A stretch of 64,000 bases of DNA from Cryptomeria japonica (GCF_030272615.1 NC_081408.1:611201673-611265672); one strand, 5' to 3'; counted from the stretch's first letter, positions 24,560 through 37,266 are shown. Made by a program: numbers and translations. The notes: generated by a model from the sequence alone, not told the origin.

Positions 24560-25868
24560 CTTTTCCTCCGTGTTCTTCTAGAAGAAATTCCTCATTTTTG
24601 AAATGATAAAAGAGTTCATCCCTATGATGAGAGCTAGGAATGACATTAGATATATAGGAAGAGATGAGATTACCACCTAAAGCATTATCAATGTGCTAGC
24701 CCCATGAGAGCCACTTTCCTTTCGATGAATTGACATTTTGTTCCATTTCAATATTCAAAGCAACCCATAAATTTGAGTTCCTCAGTTCTCTATCAATAGG
24801 AATACCCAGATAAGTGGAAGGAAAAGTACCCTTCTTGTAGTTTAAGATTTTCAGAACCCTATTTTATGTAGATGAAGGGGTAGAGAAGAAGTAGATCTCT
24901 GATTTCTCTCTATTGATAACTTGTCTCAAAGCTTTAGCATACGAATTCAAAAGCTCTTGAAATTGAACTGCTTCTCTAGATTTAGCTACTCCCATAAGAA
25001 GATTATCATCAACAAATTGTTGATGTGTAGCAACAAAGTTTGTAGTTATCTTGATTCCTTCCAACTCCTTTCAGAAATACTTCTCTTTAATGGCTCTTCC
25101 CAATGATTCTACCATAATAATAAAAAGGAAAAGAGATATTAGATCCCCTTGACAGATCCTCCTAGAGGATGGAAAGAAACCTTCTATTTTTCCATTGATG
25201 AGAATTGAGAACCTTGGAGTGGAAATGCATTAGAAGACCCCATTAATACATCGCTTACTAAAACCAAAGGCTTGCAAGATCTTACATAAAAATTGCATGT
25301 CCACATTATCATAAGCTTTAGATATATCCAATTTAAATATTGTTCCTGGTATGTTTGTACTTTCAAGAGTGTGGATTGCCTCTTGGGCAACAATTATCCC
25401 ATCTAAGATTGAATGCCCTAGAACAAACTCAATTTTCTCTGCTAATATAATATTGTATATTAGGGGTTTCAAACTATTCATCATTACTTTGGAGAGAATT
25501 TTGTAAATTGTATTGTAAAGAGAGATCGGCCTAGAGTCTCCCAATCTAACTACTTTCTCTTTCTTTAGAATGAGGGCTATAAAAGTATTATTAATTTTCT
25601 TAAGGATATTACCTGATTTTCTTGAGGATTCTAGAGCCTCCACTAGATCTACCCCTATAATATTCCAACACTTTTTGCAGAAGCCAATAGGGAAACCATT
25701 TAGCCCAGGGGCCTTATCAAAGGGAAGTTGGTTTAGGGGTATTGGCACCTCCTCTATTGAAATTATTTCAATGAGCTTCCTATTTTGTTCATCTGAGATC
25801 ACTTTTGGGATGACTGAAAGAAACCTCCTTTGGTCCCTTAAATCAGAGCCTTCTTCATTATTTAGCAA
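24560..25868 (-). pseudogene. LINE-3 reverse transcriptase
   Basis: The frame at 25,230-25,868 holds LPFDKAPGLNGFPIGFCKKC, LGDSRPISLYNTIYKILSKV, ILDGIIVAQEAIHTLE and IFKLDISKAYDNVDMQFL. A second piece at 24,864-25,064 holds QQFVDDNLLMG with the catalytic DD. A stop near 25,230 and frameshifts separate them. The expected order and spacing of RT blocks are kept, so it is a single decayed RT. Confidence 0.88.
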
Positions 25869-26229
25869 CTTTGACTAGAATTGAATGATTTCATTTCTAA
25901 TAATCTATGGGTCCTCAATGGAATGATTCCCCTAATCGTCCAATTTGGTTATTCTATTTATATTTCTCCTTAGCCTTGTGACATTGTAGAAATTTTTTGT
26001 ATTCTTATCACTAGCTTGAAGCCGACCCTCTCTACACTTTTGTTTCTAGAAGATTTCCTCTTTGGAAAGGATATCCTCATATTCTATTAGCAATTTCTTT
26101 TCTTGGACAAATTCTGCTTATGACATCCCATCCTTTATTACTTTTAAATTCAATCCTTCCAACTAAGATTCTAGTTCTTTTTTCATAGCAAAAATGTTTT
26201 TAAAGTGAACAACATTCCATTCCAACAAC

Positions 26230-26570
26230 TTCCTTTTAACATATTTTAATTTGGACACAACACAAAAAAGTATGGATCCTTCAAAGCTAATTTATTTCCA
26301 CCATTGATCAATAAGGTTTAGGAAATTCAAATCCTTCATCCACATGTTCTCAAATCTGAAGGGTGGCTTTACTAAATTGGGATCACCTAGGAAGCTTAGT
26401 AGTAGCGGGAAGTGATCAGATCCTGAATAAGGTAAAACTTTGCAGTCCAAGGAAAAAGGAAAGGATGAAAAATCCCCCAACCAAAAGAATTTCTCAATTT
26501 TCTTTGCTATATTACTGAAACCAAGCCTCCGATTGTTCTAGGTAAAGGTGGATTCTCCTAAATCGACCTC
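26230..26570 (-). pseudogene. LINE-3 endonuclease C-terminus
   Basis: The minus-strand frame 26,292-26,480 reads SLDCKVLPYSGSDHFPLLLS and then FRFENMWMKD, the conserved SDHxP end of LINE endonucleases followed by FRFEN-W. Sequence upstream on the minus strand (to 26,581) still looks like endonuclease, then is replaced by the gypsy A LTR. Confidence 0.82.
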
Positions 26571-26581
26571 AAGGAGACCAT

Positions 26582-27738
26582 TGTAATACCCTAAAAATGG
26601 TCATCTAAACCATGGGCCCCTAATCTTGACAACGTCACCAAGGTCCTAACCAAAGGCAATTAAATCAATCTTGAGCACATTAATTAATTCTTTAATCATG
26701 AAATGCCACATGGCAAATCAATAACTCAATATTAATTAAATATTTATTTAATTAATTAAATCATTCCAATTAAATCATTTTTAAACAATTATCTTATTTA
26801 TTTTAATTCAATATATTTTGCATATTTAATTAAAAAAATCAATTTGTCATTAAATCATCAAAAAGAGGAATTAATTTGAAAAATAAATAAAAATTGCCAT
26901 AAATCTGCAAAAAAGGAAACAAATCAAGAAAGAGGAATTGGAAATTATGAGCACAAATCTTCAAAAAAGGAAACAAATCAAAAAATGAATTAATTGAACA
27001 AAAAAAATAAAGAATTAAAAATTGAGAAAAGAAATCAATTGAAGATAATCTTGAAAAAAAATTTAAAAATTGATAAATAATCTCAAAGAAAGCAATTAAA
27101 ACAATTAAATATTAAAATTGAATGAAATAGAGAATAAATCAGTTCTTTCCTGATTTTATCTTAATTTTAGTTCAATTTCCTTTAAAACCGAGAAAAGCAT
27201 CCAATCACATTAATTCACCTAGATTGTGCTTCCTCTTGGAAAATCTTGACCACTCACCATCATTTGATCTTAGCCATTGGTTTCTTTCTGAATTTTCTAT
27301 AAATTTAGGCTCTCATCTCTCCTTCAAAAATCCTAGAGAATATATTGTTATTATGTTGTTTTTTCTCTAGGTTCATTGAGAATTTGCATTGAGATATTGC
27401 ATATTAGTTATTTCATATTGCTTAAATCATTTAGCTTAAATATTCATATATTGCTTAAATCATGTTAGATTAATCATGCATATCTAGATTAATCTTGCAT
27501 CCATCTAGCTTAAATCCATGCTCATATAGATTAAAAATCTTTCGTTTAGGTGTTGTCTAGTCACTGGATAGCTTAGCAATTTGAGAGCAATCTAAACTCA
27601 CATCTACTAGAGGCCAATGGGTGGCTTTGTAATGGTTTATTATTCACTGATTATTGATTTACTAACCATGCATCTAATGACTTAATTGAAGTGTTGTGTA
27701 TTTCAGATACAGATATAGGTCCACTTTTCACACACACA
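26582..27738 (+). repeat. Gypsy A 5' LTR
   Basis: Starts TGTAATACCCTAAAAATGG at the point where LINE-3 is cut and ends ...CACACACA just before a primer-binding-like site. The length is about 1157 bp. A CTATAAATTTAGG promoter-like box lies near 27,300. No 3' LTR copy exists in the window, so the right end is inferred from its context. Confidence 0.7.
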
Positions 27739-27760
27739 TTTTTGCCGCCCACCGTTGGGC
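27739..27760 (+). promoter_or_regulatory. Gypsy A probable primer-binding site
   Basis: TTTGCCGCCCACCGTTGGGC directly follows the LTR. It resembles the TGGCGCC-type sequence that follows the 5' LTR in many plant gypsy elements, with one change in the TGG. The tRNA was not assigned. Confidence 0.55.
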
Positions 27761-29846
27761 ACGAAATTCAATACTTCGGCCTCAAAATCACTTTTTTTAT
27801 CCTGCCGGTTTCGTCCATACAACCTTTGTGAAATATCGTACGAGTGTATATCCTACATTGTACGACATTCTATCAAGGTCTCTGTTTTATCGTACGAATC
27901 AAAAAAGGGTCTCATACGAATCTCTGCTCTGAATATATGATTCTGTACTTTGTCGTTTTATGCTCAATTCTAACTCGTATGAGCAACTGCTGTTGTCATT
28001 TTCTTTTGTGAGAATTGTCATACAATTTTGCATTCTGTTGGGTTAAAAAAAAACAAATTTTATTCTTCAAGTTTTTTGTTCAATTTTGATTACATTGACG
28101 CTGACCCTGGCTGTTTATCTGTTTATCTAAAGAATTTTTACAGCCTAACTAGTTTCTTGCAGAACATTTGTCAAAGAATTTATCAATAACACATACGCCT
28201 GTCAAAGAATAAAAACAACATATCTACTGATATGTTGTTTTTGTAGTTTGCCTAAAGAAAATTGACCAAACGTCGTTTATTCTGTAAATTCTTTTTTAGG
28301 CACCTAACTTGCTATCTGGTTAAAGAACAAATTTGTATTTCATGTTTTAAGAAAATTTTGAGAGGTAGGAGAGTATGCTCTTGTCTGTATAGACAATCAG
28401 AAATCCAGACCCTTGAGGCATTTTTTTTAAGTTTGATATTTGTACATCTTTAGCGGGCTTGCCCTCCCAAGGAGCTAATAACTCTATAGCCATTACGGTC
28501 GGCGAGAGGGGAATGACCCAAGTGGGAATGACTAAACACAAAGTACTCCAACCCACTATAAAACAAACGTGATTTGATGAAAATCAAGTCAACGACAGTA
28601 CTCGGGAATAGCTCTCCTCTGTACCTTTGGGTATATTAAACCTTACTTTTCAAGGCTAGGAGACCTCTTATTTGAGTTTATACCTCGATGGGCCGAACGG
28701 ACCCCTTACTAGTTCCAATTCAAATTAGAACCTACCTGGTTCACCTCCGAAAGGGGGATAATCTTTGTGCAAGAGAGATAGTAACTCTCCCAAGATACTT
28801 GTCATTTTGTGCCCCCATTAGCATTTGGAGTTGGCTAATATGGCATTGAGAATCCATTGCGTGAGACTCAGCGACTGTATTCTGATTAGCTATTGGGTGT
28901 GTACCTGAGTCTACATGCAAAGGTTTTCTTCTCTCACCAATTTCCATAGGGTTTGCATGCTATGATTGGAGTTGTTATTCGTATTGCATATTTTATGTGT
29001 TTTTCATCCCTAAAACTAAAATTGGAATACCAGAACTGGAGAAAACAATCAACAACTCAGTGATAAACTCTGTCAGTGTAAAAAACTAGTCCCTGTTAGT
29101 CATTGAAAACTTAGAATTTAGCCTCTGTCCAGTAAAACAATCGTATGAGTCTTCTGATTTATCATCCTGTTTCATTTTCTGTGTTGTACAATAATCCATC
29201 AGTCCTAACAGTCTGTTATTTGAGCCCTTGTCATGTGTCGTATGAGCCCTGATTGTCTATCGTCTAATTCTGAGAAATATCGTTTCATCCTGAATTCTGT
29301 GTCGTACGAGCCTTGATTGATTGTCATCCGGTTATAAGAATCGTCATTTCATCCTGAATCCTGTATTGTATGATAAACCTTTGCACTAAACAGTTTGTCA
29401 TTTCAAACATACCCATCTATCGTATGGTCTTAGGCAGCAACTCATACGAAACACTATTGTCATCGTTCTGAAGCTTGTAAACTATCATCTAGTCCTGTAA
29501 AACCTATTGTACGAATCTCTAATTTTGCCAGTCCAGAATAGTCAAACTTGCCTAAAACAGTCTACAACGAGCATAAAATTGGTTATCATCCTCCCGAGCA
29601 TAAACAATCTTGATAGTGTACCCCTGTCGTTGCGTTGCACGATTTTGTCGATCATCTCTCAGCTAGTTCAAACAAAATCTTATCAAACCTAAGTTAACTT
29701 AGATAACATCTTACACAAGATATATCATTCTTGAAACCAGAGTAGATCTTAGTTACTTCACTCAATCACTATGTTAAACAAACAACTAACTACAATTTGA
29801 TCTTGACTTTTGCAACACATCTAGCTCTCGGTCTTGTCAGTTGTAA
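27761..29846 (+). other. Gypsy A long untranslated leader
   Basis: About 2.1 kb between the primer site and the gag start. It is mostly without long frames but contains repeated TCGTATGAGCC and TCGTACGAGCC-like words (27,838; 27,890; 29,128; 29,236; 29,303; 29,417). A more GC-rich part at 28,450-28,960 has an open minus-strand frame without recognisable domains. Confidence 0.6.
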
Positions 29847-31646
29847 ATGCCTATTCAAACCAGAAGTTCTCGCAACAAAACAGACACAGGAAAAGGAATA
29901 TCCTTTTCATCAAACGATAACCCATTCTTTGTAGAAAAACTCATCCCAAATAAACCGTCATCATCACAAATACCAGTTTATGATCCATCAATCTATGGTT
30001 AGCCCCTATCTCCCACCATGTCTGGAGAAAGGCAAGAAAAAAAAGCTGCTAAACACAAAACTTATGATGATATCAGTATCCATGATACCAACAGTGATTC
30101 CTCATCAAGTGAATCTGAAGCCTCTGAACCTCCAGAGATCGAGATACATAAATGTCAAAAGGATAAAGATTTCTGAAAATTATGAAGGTTACCATGGCTA
30201 GAGAAAAACAAGACTATTTTCTAGAACTAGCAAAACAAGGCGCTAAAATTCCTACTAGTTATAAGGTGGAGACCATCATCACTAAAGAGGAAGAGACACC
30301 ATTGGGAATGGTAAACAAACAATTACAAGCATTACGACCTGAGATCACAGAACCGAAAAATAAGGATAAATCACCAAAACAATATTCTCTGGACATAATA
30401 TGCCCATTCCCATTTGACAAAAGCCTTTACATGCCTCCATTTCGCTCAAAAGTAGAAATGCCTAATTTTGACAAATATGATGGGAATACAGATCCTCAAA
30501 TCATATTGGAGAATGTCGTGCTTTATGTATGGAGTTCATTCATGACCAAACGTATCTCATGCACCTTTTCCCGAGAAGTTTGGGGGGGCAAGCTATGGAA
30601 TGGTTCTCAAGTCTACCTATGGGAATAAAAACTTTTGAAGTATTAATCCAACTATTTCTACATCAATACTCCTATAACATTCATCACCCAGTCACTATGA
30701 TAGAAGTTTGCAATACCAAACAAAAAACAAGAGAGCCTTTTCTCACTTTTCTCCAACAATGGAGAAAGATGTTCTCTAGATATTCACGGACTATTCCAGA
30801 TCTTGAGAAGATGGATATCTTTGTCAACAACTTAATCCCTAAATTGAAATACAGTGTCCAGATGCAAGTACATACTTCATTCAACAAAATGGTAGATAAT
30901 GCCCTTAGAATGGAAGATGTGCTTATAAAAAAGGGAGATATATCACTTTGGAAAGAAACATCACAAGGTTCTAGTTCTAAAGAAAAGAGCAAATACTAGA
31001 AATATGGAAAAGATAACAACATAAATGTTGTTAATGATGGAGTGGTAGATACTATCAAAGAAAAAACAAAATCCACAATATTTAGCTTGGCTAGTGGCAT
31101 GCAAGCACTCAAGGCAGCTGAAACTGCAGCAGAAAATCCTCCGAAGAAAGCAAGGGAATGGTTTAAAGAGAAACCTTGGCTTTCAAAGTCTAAGCGTGAT
31201 TTTACTCCTCTAGATGAATCATATGAGTTAGCTTTTAAAACTTTATTGGCAAATGATCTGATAACATTGTCAGACAATTCTAGACCATATGATCTAGAAA
31301 TTAAACCCAAATGGTGGAGAGAAAATGAATACTGTGACTACCATCGGAACAAGGGACATAACACAAACAACTGCATGAAACTCAGACATGAAATTCAAGA
31401 TCTCATCGATGCTGGCAAAATCATTGTTGGAAATCACACGACTAATGTTGATCATAAGGCCTTTAAAGATACCTTACCAACATATGAACAAGGAGATTCC
31501 TCAAAATCCAAAGGAGGTGCTAGAATCAATTATACCTACACTATCAACGACAACGTGATCAACATGATTAAATCTTCCCAACCTAAATATTGCAATGTGA
31601 TCATACTCAAAGTTAATAAAATCAAGCACAAACTGCTAATGATGTG
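29847..31646 (+). pseudogene. Gypsy A gag
   Basis: The likely start is the ATG at 29,847 (MPIQTRSSRNKTDTGKG). An in-frame TAG follows at about 29,998, then an acidic Ser/Glu-rich stretch. The capsid-like region holds VEMPNFDKYDGNTDPQ, YLMHLFPRSLGGQAMEWFSS and LTFLQQWRKMFS; a frameshift lies near 30,515 and a TAG at 30,997. The nucleocapsid end reads FTPLDESYELAFKTLL and YCDYHRNKGHNTNNCMKL, a CxxH-x-GHxTxxC zinc-knuckle variant typical of this gypsy group. It would form the particle that packages element RNA. Element C carries a related gag. Confidence 0.85.
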
Positions 31647-32369
31647 ACCCACACTCAAAAGAAAGCTACTCTCCAAGGAGCTAGTTCCTCAACTTTTGCT
31701 CACACAACATCAAACCTACCAACTCCTTCAAATAGAGAAATAGACACAATCACAGCCAAATCAAAACAGTTGGCTTCACCATCCTCTCCTAGTTATAGTA
31801 TTGTTGAACAACTGAAAAGAACTAACATTCAAATTTCCATTTTGGAACTGCTTAAGATCTCTTCTACTCATAGAGAGATCCTGGACAAGGCTTTGCTCAC
31901 CACTAGTGTCCCTAAAGATTTAGATGTCGATCGGTTTCAATCTATGGTGGGTCACATGACTTTGCTTAATTACCTCACTTTCTTTGAAGAAGATGATAAC
32001 TCACTGAATCACCCGCATAACCAGCCATTACACATCGAAGATATGATCCATAAACACCGAGTTAAACTTGTTTTGATAGATGGAGGCACTAGGTTGGATA
32101 TTTGTACCTACAATCTACTGACACAACTAGGATTTTCTAAAAATGTTATTGAACCAACAAAGAAAATAACAATCAAAGCTTATGATGAAGAAGAAAGAAC
32201 CTCTAGAGCTCTGGTACTATTACCAATCAAGGTAGGACTTGTGGAAAGAGATGTCATCTTTCAGGTCCTTGACCTTCCTCTTTCATACAACATCTTACTA
32301 GGTAGGCCATGGATTGATGAAATGAAAGCAGTGCCATCTATGTATCATCAGTGCTTGAAATTTCCTTAG
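31644..32369 (+). pseudogene. Gypsy A aspartic protease
   Basis: A 241-codon frame overlapping the gag frame by the bases ATGA (31,644-31,647). The protease core reads VKLVLIDGGTRLDICTYNLL (catalytic Asp in IDGG, a variant of DSG/DTG), with the second conserved block ILLGRPWIDEMKAVPS and HQCLKFP. It would cut the polyprotein. It ends in TAG at 32,367; the frame stays open afterwards up to 32,751, so that stop is a mutation. Confidence 0.85.
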
Positions 32370-34142
32370 AATGGAGTTGAAGTCAGTATTCTTGCCGATA
32401 CAAGCTATACCTGCAATGCATTAACACAAAGTGTTGATGCTTTTGTTCCTCATAATAGAGCAACCTCTACAGCTGAAAGTTTGAAATCTTTGCTGAAAGA
32501 TTTAGAGAAGAAATTAAAAATCACAAACACCAGCATGGATGGCTACAAGATAGAGCCTATCCTCTCACTAATGTCTCTTCCTCCATCACCAAGACAGTCA
32601 GGAAAACCATCAGTGGCTATGAAGCCACAAACTTCAACTCCAAAAGTCATTTATGATGGTCTCTTTATACAATCATCTACTTCCCTTGTAGATGAAATAG
32701 AAGAGGATGTTGTTCTCAAATGGATTTTCAAAGAAGATAGTGCAAACAAATAAATACAACATTGTGAGATTTCCCCAACACAATATGGTCTAGGCTATAA
32801 GATGCTTCAGCGCATGGGATATTCAGGTACCAGTCCTATAGGCAAGCGTAAAGAAAGTATTGTTGAACCTATTCAGGTACAAACTAAGTCTACAAATGAT
32901 AAAACTGGAGTGGGATACGATCCAAGAAAGTAATCAGATTAGAAACATACGTCTCACCATCAACTTAAGTGGAAGAAAAAGGTACTACATTCAACATCAC
33001 AGGAAATTAATACTCAACAAACTTAGGAAGTGTGCGACGATGAACAAGAAGAATTGCCAACCCAGAGAGAGGAAGCAAATAGTAATCAAGATCCGATTGT
33101 ATCAGCTATAACACTATAGGAAGTAGAAGTCCCAAAGCATATGAGAGAATTAGTATACAAAATCAGAGAATTGTTTGCACCACTGAACATTCCGGTCACA
33201 TTTATTGGTAGACAACAAGTAGATGATTCAGAAATTGATTCAAATGACTATTAATGGGGTCCAGACCATCTCTTAGATATATCTACTACAGAAACCCCTA
33301 AAGAATCTATTGATATCATATATGGTGCACAAGAGATGATATGCTTAAAAATGCAAAAGGAAATAGAAGAAATCAGACTAAAAAGACAAGAAGACTATGA
33401 ACAACAGCTAGAGGAAGAAAGGACACAAGAAATTCCTTCACCTTCTAACTCTCCCTCTAATGAGATAGGACAAATCAGGTATGGAAATACACAAGAAGAG
33501 TTAGAAGCTATAGAAGTAGGACCGATCATCAGTCCAGAGGAAGCTGAATGGAAAAGATGACAGGGATTAACAGAACCATCAAGGTTATGTCCACAAGTGT
33601 GTCAAATACAAGTGATCAATGAACCAAATCACGAAGGAACTTGTAGCATAAGAGATGTAGGTATTGATGCTATACATACTTTTACTAAATCACTTGAAGA
33701 CGAGTTAGAAACTTCATCTTATGACTCTGATAACTCAGACAGAAGCTCTATTTATAACAACAACTATTCAACAACAATGATGACTACTCTATCATGAATG
33801 TTGAGATGTTGTCTACTAACCCTGTTACTTTTACACCATGGTATGTAGTCCAATCTGAAGTAGGGAATGACACTAGGAGTAGGTCGGTTGGGATAGGTCC
33901 AATAAATACTAACATGTATTTTTATAATCATGTTGTAACTCTTCTTGGTCTCGAGACACATACGCAAGGTAGTCTTCTAGAACTCGACTGGTCGGTCTGA
34001 AGTCATGATGATAGTACCATGAACTCCCTTGAACCTGTTCAAACTTTATCTTTGATACATCCTGAATTGATTGACTATACTCTTTATAACCAACCTTTGA
34101 ATATACCCACCTTTACCAATGACTACACACTAGCTTGCTATC
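32370..34142 (+). pseudogene. Gypsy A protease-RT linker with G-patch motif
   Basis: After the protease the same frame continues with a coiled-coil-prone part (AESLKSLLKDLEKKLK). Past a TAA at about 32,751 comes YGLGYKMLQRMGYSGTSPIG...ESIVEPIQ...TGVGYD at 32,770-32,930. This matches the G-patch pattern (GxGxxML-x-MG-x-G-x-IG...PI...GxG). Beyond it lies an acidic stretch (33,340-33,800) and a frame at 33,794-34,142 with one TGA at 33,998. The last codon before the element B insertion is the CTT at 34,142, shared with TTAA. G-patch modules occur in some plant gypsy polyproteins; here their role is unknown. Confidence 0.7.
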
Positions 34143-34146
34143 TTAA
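34143..34146. repeat. TTAA target duplication, left of element B
   Basis: TTAA directly precedes the left inverted repeat. An identical TTAA follows the right one at 51,666-51,669. Confidence 0.75.
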
Positions 34147-34560
34147 GGATATGTGCAAGATCATGGGGGGCCAAAAAGTGGCAATGGAAAAAAAAATGCA
34201 TTTTCAACCTTTCCAAACATGCCAAAATCCACTTTGACTTTTTGTTTGGGTCGGGCAAAATTTGAATTTGGTTTGGTAATACCAAACCAAATCAGATATC
34301 CAATTTGTGATGTCACTATTGTCATATCCGATTAAATCAGATATCCGATTTTCTCAACATAAAAAATATAATTTAGTAAAAAGGCCATAACTTTTGCATT
34401 TCTTATCGAAATTTGTGATTTTTTACAGGCATTGGAAAGGTGATTCATAGACCTATCAAATGGATGAGGTAGTTTAATGATATTATAGACAAAAAAATAA
34501 TTAGAATCATTTGAAGTTAGTCCTTCAATTTTAAAACTTTAAATACTGACAAATTTTGCA
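34147..34560. repeat. Element B left inverted repeat
   Basis: The outer 55 bp pair with 51,607-51,665. The inner part pairs with 50,585-50,800. Shared words include TTTTTTACAGGCATTGGAAA (left) and its complement at about 50,690-50,710, together with the ATATCCGATTTT versus ATACCCGATTTT pair. The two arms differ by many substitutions and by about 700 bp present only on the right. Confidence 0.75.
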
Positions 34561-34569
34561 TACAAAGTC

Positions 34570-35715
34570 TCATTTTTTTCCTATCACCTCCTTTATCTAT
34601 CACTTGTCTATCTATACTTGTCTATCTATACTTATCTAATATATTTTATATATCTCTTTCTTCTGTACTTATGTCACTTATTTTCTCATTCCATATAGCT
34701 AAATAAATTCCCAAGTTACATGCATCTCTACATATATCTCCATCTTTCTATTCATATCTCTCCCTCTCCCACTCCATCATTGTCACTCTTTATTTCTATA
34801 TTTCTCTCTAATAATCTCTCATCTCTCTATTTATCTCCCTCCTTTACCTTATCCTACCTATACTTATATATTACTTGTCTCTATCACTCCTTTCTCTCCC
34901 TATCTTGTCCCCTCTCTCTCTATATCCCTATAGATCTATCTTCATGTATATTTATATCTCATTATCTCTAAATCACACTTATTCACTCCATCTCTCCCTC
35001 CATTTGTCTTACTCTCTCTATCATGTTCTATCCATATCTATCTCTATCTCCATCTCTTTCCCTATCAATCTCTCTTTTTATATGTTCCTCTATCTTTATA
35101 TATATTCCTCTATACATGATTAATCTACTTCTCTATCTCTTCCTCTATCGCCCTCTTGAAGTATCTTTCCCTTTCTCTACTTTTATCTCTTTATTTACTC
35201 AATCTTTGCATATCTTTTTCTCTCTCCCCACATCCTTCTCTATAGTGCCTTTATATATCTCTATATCTTCCTCTTTCTCTCTCTCCCTCTCTATCTATCC
35301 CTATCTATAATCTCTATCTCTCTTTCTCACTCTCTTGCACTATCTATATATCTCTATCTATCGATATTTCTCTTCCTTTATATCTCTCTATCTCTTCCTT
35401 TTTTTATCTCTCTCTTTACCCCTCTCTATCCATTTTTCTCCATCTCTTCATATATTTATCTTTGTCTTTGCCTCTCTCTTTCCCTATATCTATTCACCTC
35501 CCTCTCCCTTTATCTTCATTTTTTATCTCTATCTTCCTCTCTCCTTTTCAATATCTAGATATGTCTACCTCTTTCTATCCATCCTTGTCCTTTAGTTTTT
35601 CTCCCTCTCACTTCATACTCCTTAATATCTATATCTCTATTTATGTCCTTGTCCTTTAGTTCTTTTCCCTCTCTTTAGTTCTTCATCTCTCTTCACCCTT
35701 ATATCTCTCCTTATT
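34570..35715 (+). repeat. Pyrimidine-rich TCTCTATC tract
   Basis: About 1.1 kb of CTCTATCTC/TATCTCCC words, almost all pyrimidine on the plus strand. The open frames here are Ser/Leu/Tyr-rich artefacts. The purine-rich 50,200-50,450 on the other side of element B is its rough complement. Confidence 0.9.
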
Positions 35716-35729
35716 TGAAAATAAGTATA

Positions 35730-36065
35730 TATGGTCTCCTAAGGGGTTATATCATGTCCTAAGGGGTCATAGAACATCATATGACCCCTTAGGACACAAT
35801 ATGACCCCTAACAACACCATATGGTCTCCTAAGAGGTCATATGGTGTCATAAGGGGTCATAAAACATCATATGACCCCTTAAGACACAATAAGACCCCTA
35901 ATGACACCATATGGTGTCCTAAGGGGTCATAAGACACCAAATGACCCCTTAGGACACCATACAACCCATAATGACACAATGTGGTGCCCTAAAGAGTCAT
36001 ATGGTGTCCTAAGGTGTCATAAGACACCATATGACCCCTTAGGACACCATACGACCCATAGCATC
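35730..36065. repeat. Palindromic satellite, first part
   Basis: The same unit as at 43,834-49,905: GTCCTAAGGGGTCAT alternating with its reverse complement ATGACCCCTTAGGAC. Element C separates the two parts. Confidence 0.95.
36061..36065 (+). repeat. Element C target duplication, left
   Basis: GCATC, against ACATC at 43,829-43,833; four of five bases agree. Confidence 0.6.
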
Positions 36066-37263
36066 TGTAGCGTCCTAAAATTGCGACACTTGCAATTTCG
36101 ACCCCATTTGGGTCTTCACGATGGCGACGCAACACTAAACCTGAATGGAGACCCCGAAACTTGCTCATGACACCAAAAACTGCATTTTTCCAGCACCCTG
36201 GCCTGATCCTCCTTGCACCCTGCTGTCCCGGGAGGTGGGACCAGAGCGCCCAGCGCCCTGGTCCCTGGCCCTATTTTGGGCCCGGTCTCCTATGGGACTT
36301 CGGGCCTTTTTGTTTGCAAATTGGAAAATAACATTTCCTGGTCGGCCTAAGGTTAGGAAAATCAGTCTTTTAACCCTAATTGGCAAGTATATAAACTACT
36401 TTTCCTCTCTCATTTGGGGAGGATGGAAAAAAGGTGAAAACGATATTCAAACATTCAAGCATTCCAGCATTCCTTCAAGCAATTGATCATTCTAAGTCTC
36501 CATTCAAGGCTAAGTGTTGCATTCAAGACAAGGATTCAACCATTGAAGAGGAGATCACTTACAACACATTACATGCTACAACATACAACATACAACAAAC
36601 AACAACATCTATACCTTCACATATAAGGATACAAACATCCTTACAACAAGGTATTAGTACTTGTTTTACATTACATTTACAGCATTTCTCATTTCTTGGT
36701 TAATTCCAAAACTGGGGTTTGACCTAAGGGAAAACCCCTAATCCCTAACCCCCCAATTGTCTTCACTTTTCTGTGTGTAGGTTGCAGGTACGCGGCTGAA
36801 ATTGAAGATCTGGAATCCTTGTGCAGAGATGAACAGATCCCCCTTCGTTTTGCAGATTTTTTGGAGGACCGTGTGCACGCCGGGCGCCATCGTCCTGTCA
36901 ACTTTTGCTCAAATTTGCAGGACAGTGCCGTCTCGACATTTTACTGCTAATTCCAGGTCCGCAGCTTCATCCTATATCCCTAACTCAGTTTATAAGCGAA
37001 TCTTTCTCACTTTCTATGCATTCCTAGTTCAATCTTTCTATCTACATTTCTTTACAAAAGAGGGCATCCTTGCTATCACAACCCTTGAAACTCATATAGA
37101 ATCCAATCTTGCATTGCGTGGGATTGGATCTTGTGGGTTTCAACCCCTCTTTTGAATGTAAAGTCCCTCCTAAGTGAAAACCATCAACCCTAGTGACTCT
37201 CCCTTCTCCCTCCTCGGAGTTGGGGAGGGGAGAACGACTAGGGTTCGATTTTTCTGCTTTACA
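36066..37263 (+). repeat. Element C 5' LTR
   Basis: TGTAGCGTCCTAAAATTGCG at the start, ...TTTCTGCTTTACA at the end; 1198 bp. A TATATAAACTAC box lies near 36,388. The open frames inside (for example 36,145-36,486) are repeated in the other LTR and are not genes. Confidence 0.95.
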
Positions 37264-37266
37264 TTT

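Larger units (their letters stand above)
22780..26581 (-). mobile_element. LINE-3: non-LTR retrotransposon with RNase H
   Basis: Minus strand, right to left: endonuclease C-terminus, RT, zf-RVT, RNase H. That is a full L1-type ORF2 order with the RNase H tail seen in many plant LINEs. The 5' side stops abruptly at 26,581, where the LTR of gypsy A begins, so the N-terminal endonuclease half was separated by that insertion. Stops and frameshifts are spread throughout. The 3' boundary near 22,780 is approximate. Confidence 0.9.

Noticed and set aside
34720-35659. Series of plus-strand ORFs rich in Ser, Leu and Tyr
   Set aside because: Pyrimidine simple sequence; all frames look alike.
36145-37155. 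ORFs in the left LTR of element C (repeated at 42,702-43,720) as genes
   Set aside because: They lie wholly in the LTR, differ by indels between the two copies, and have no recognisable domains.
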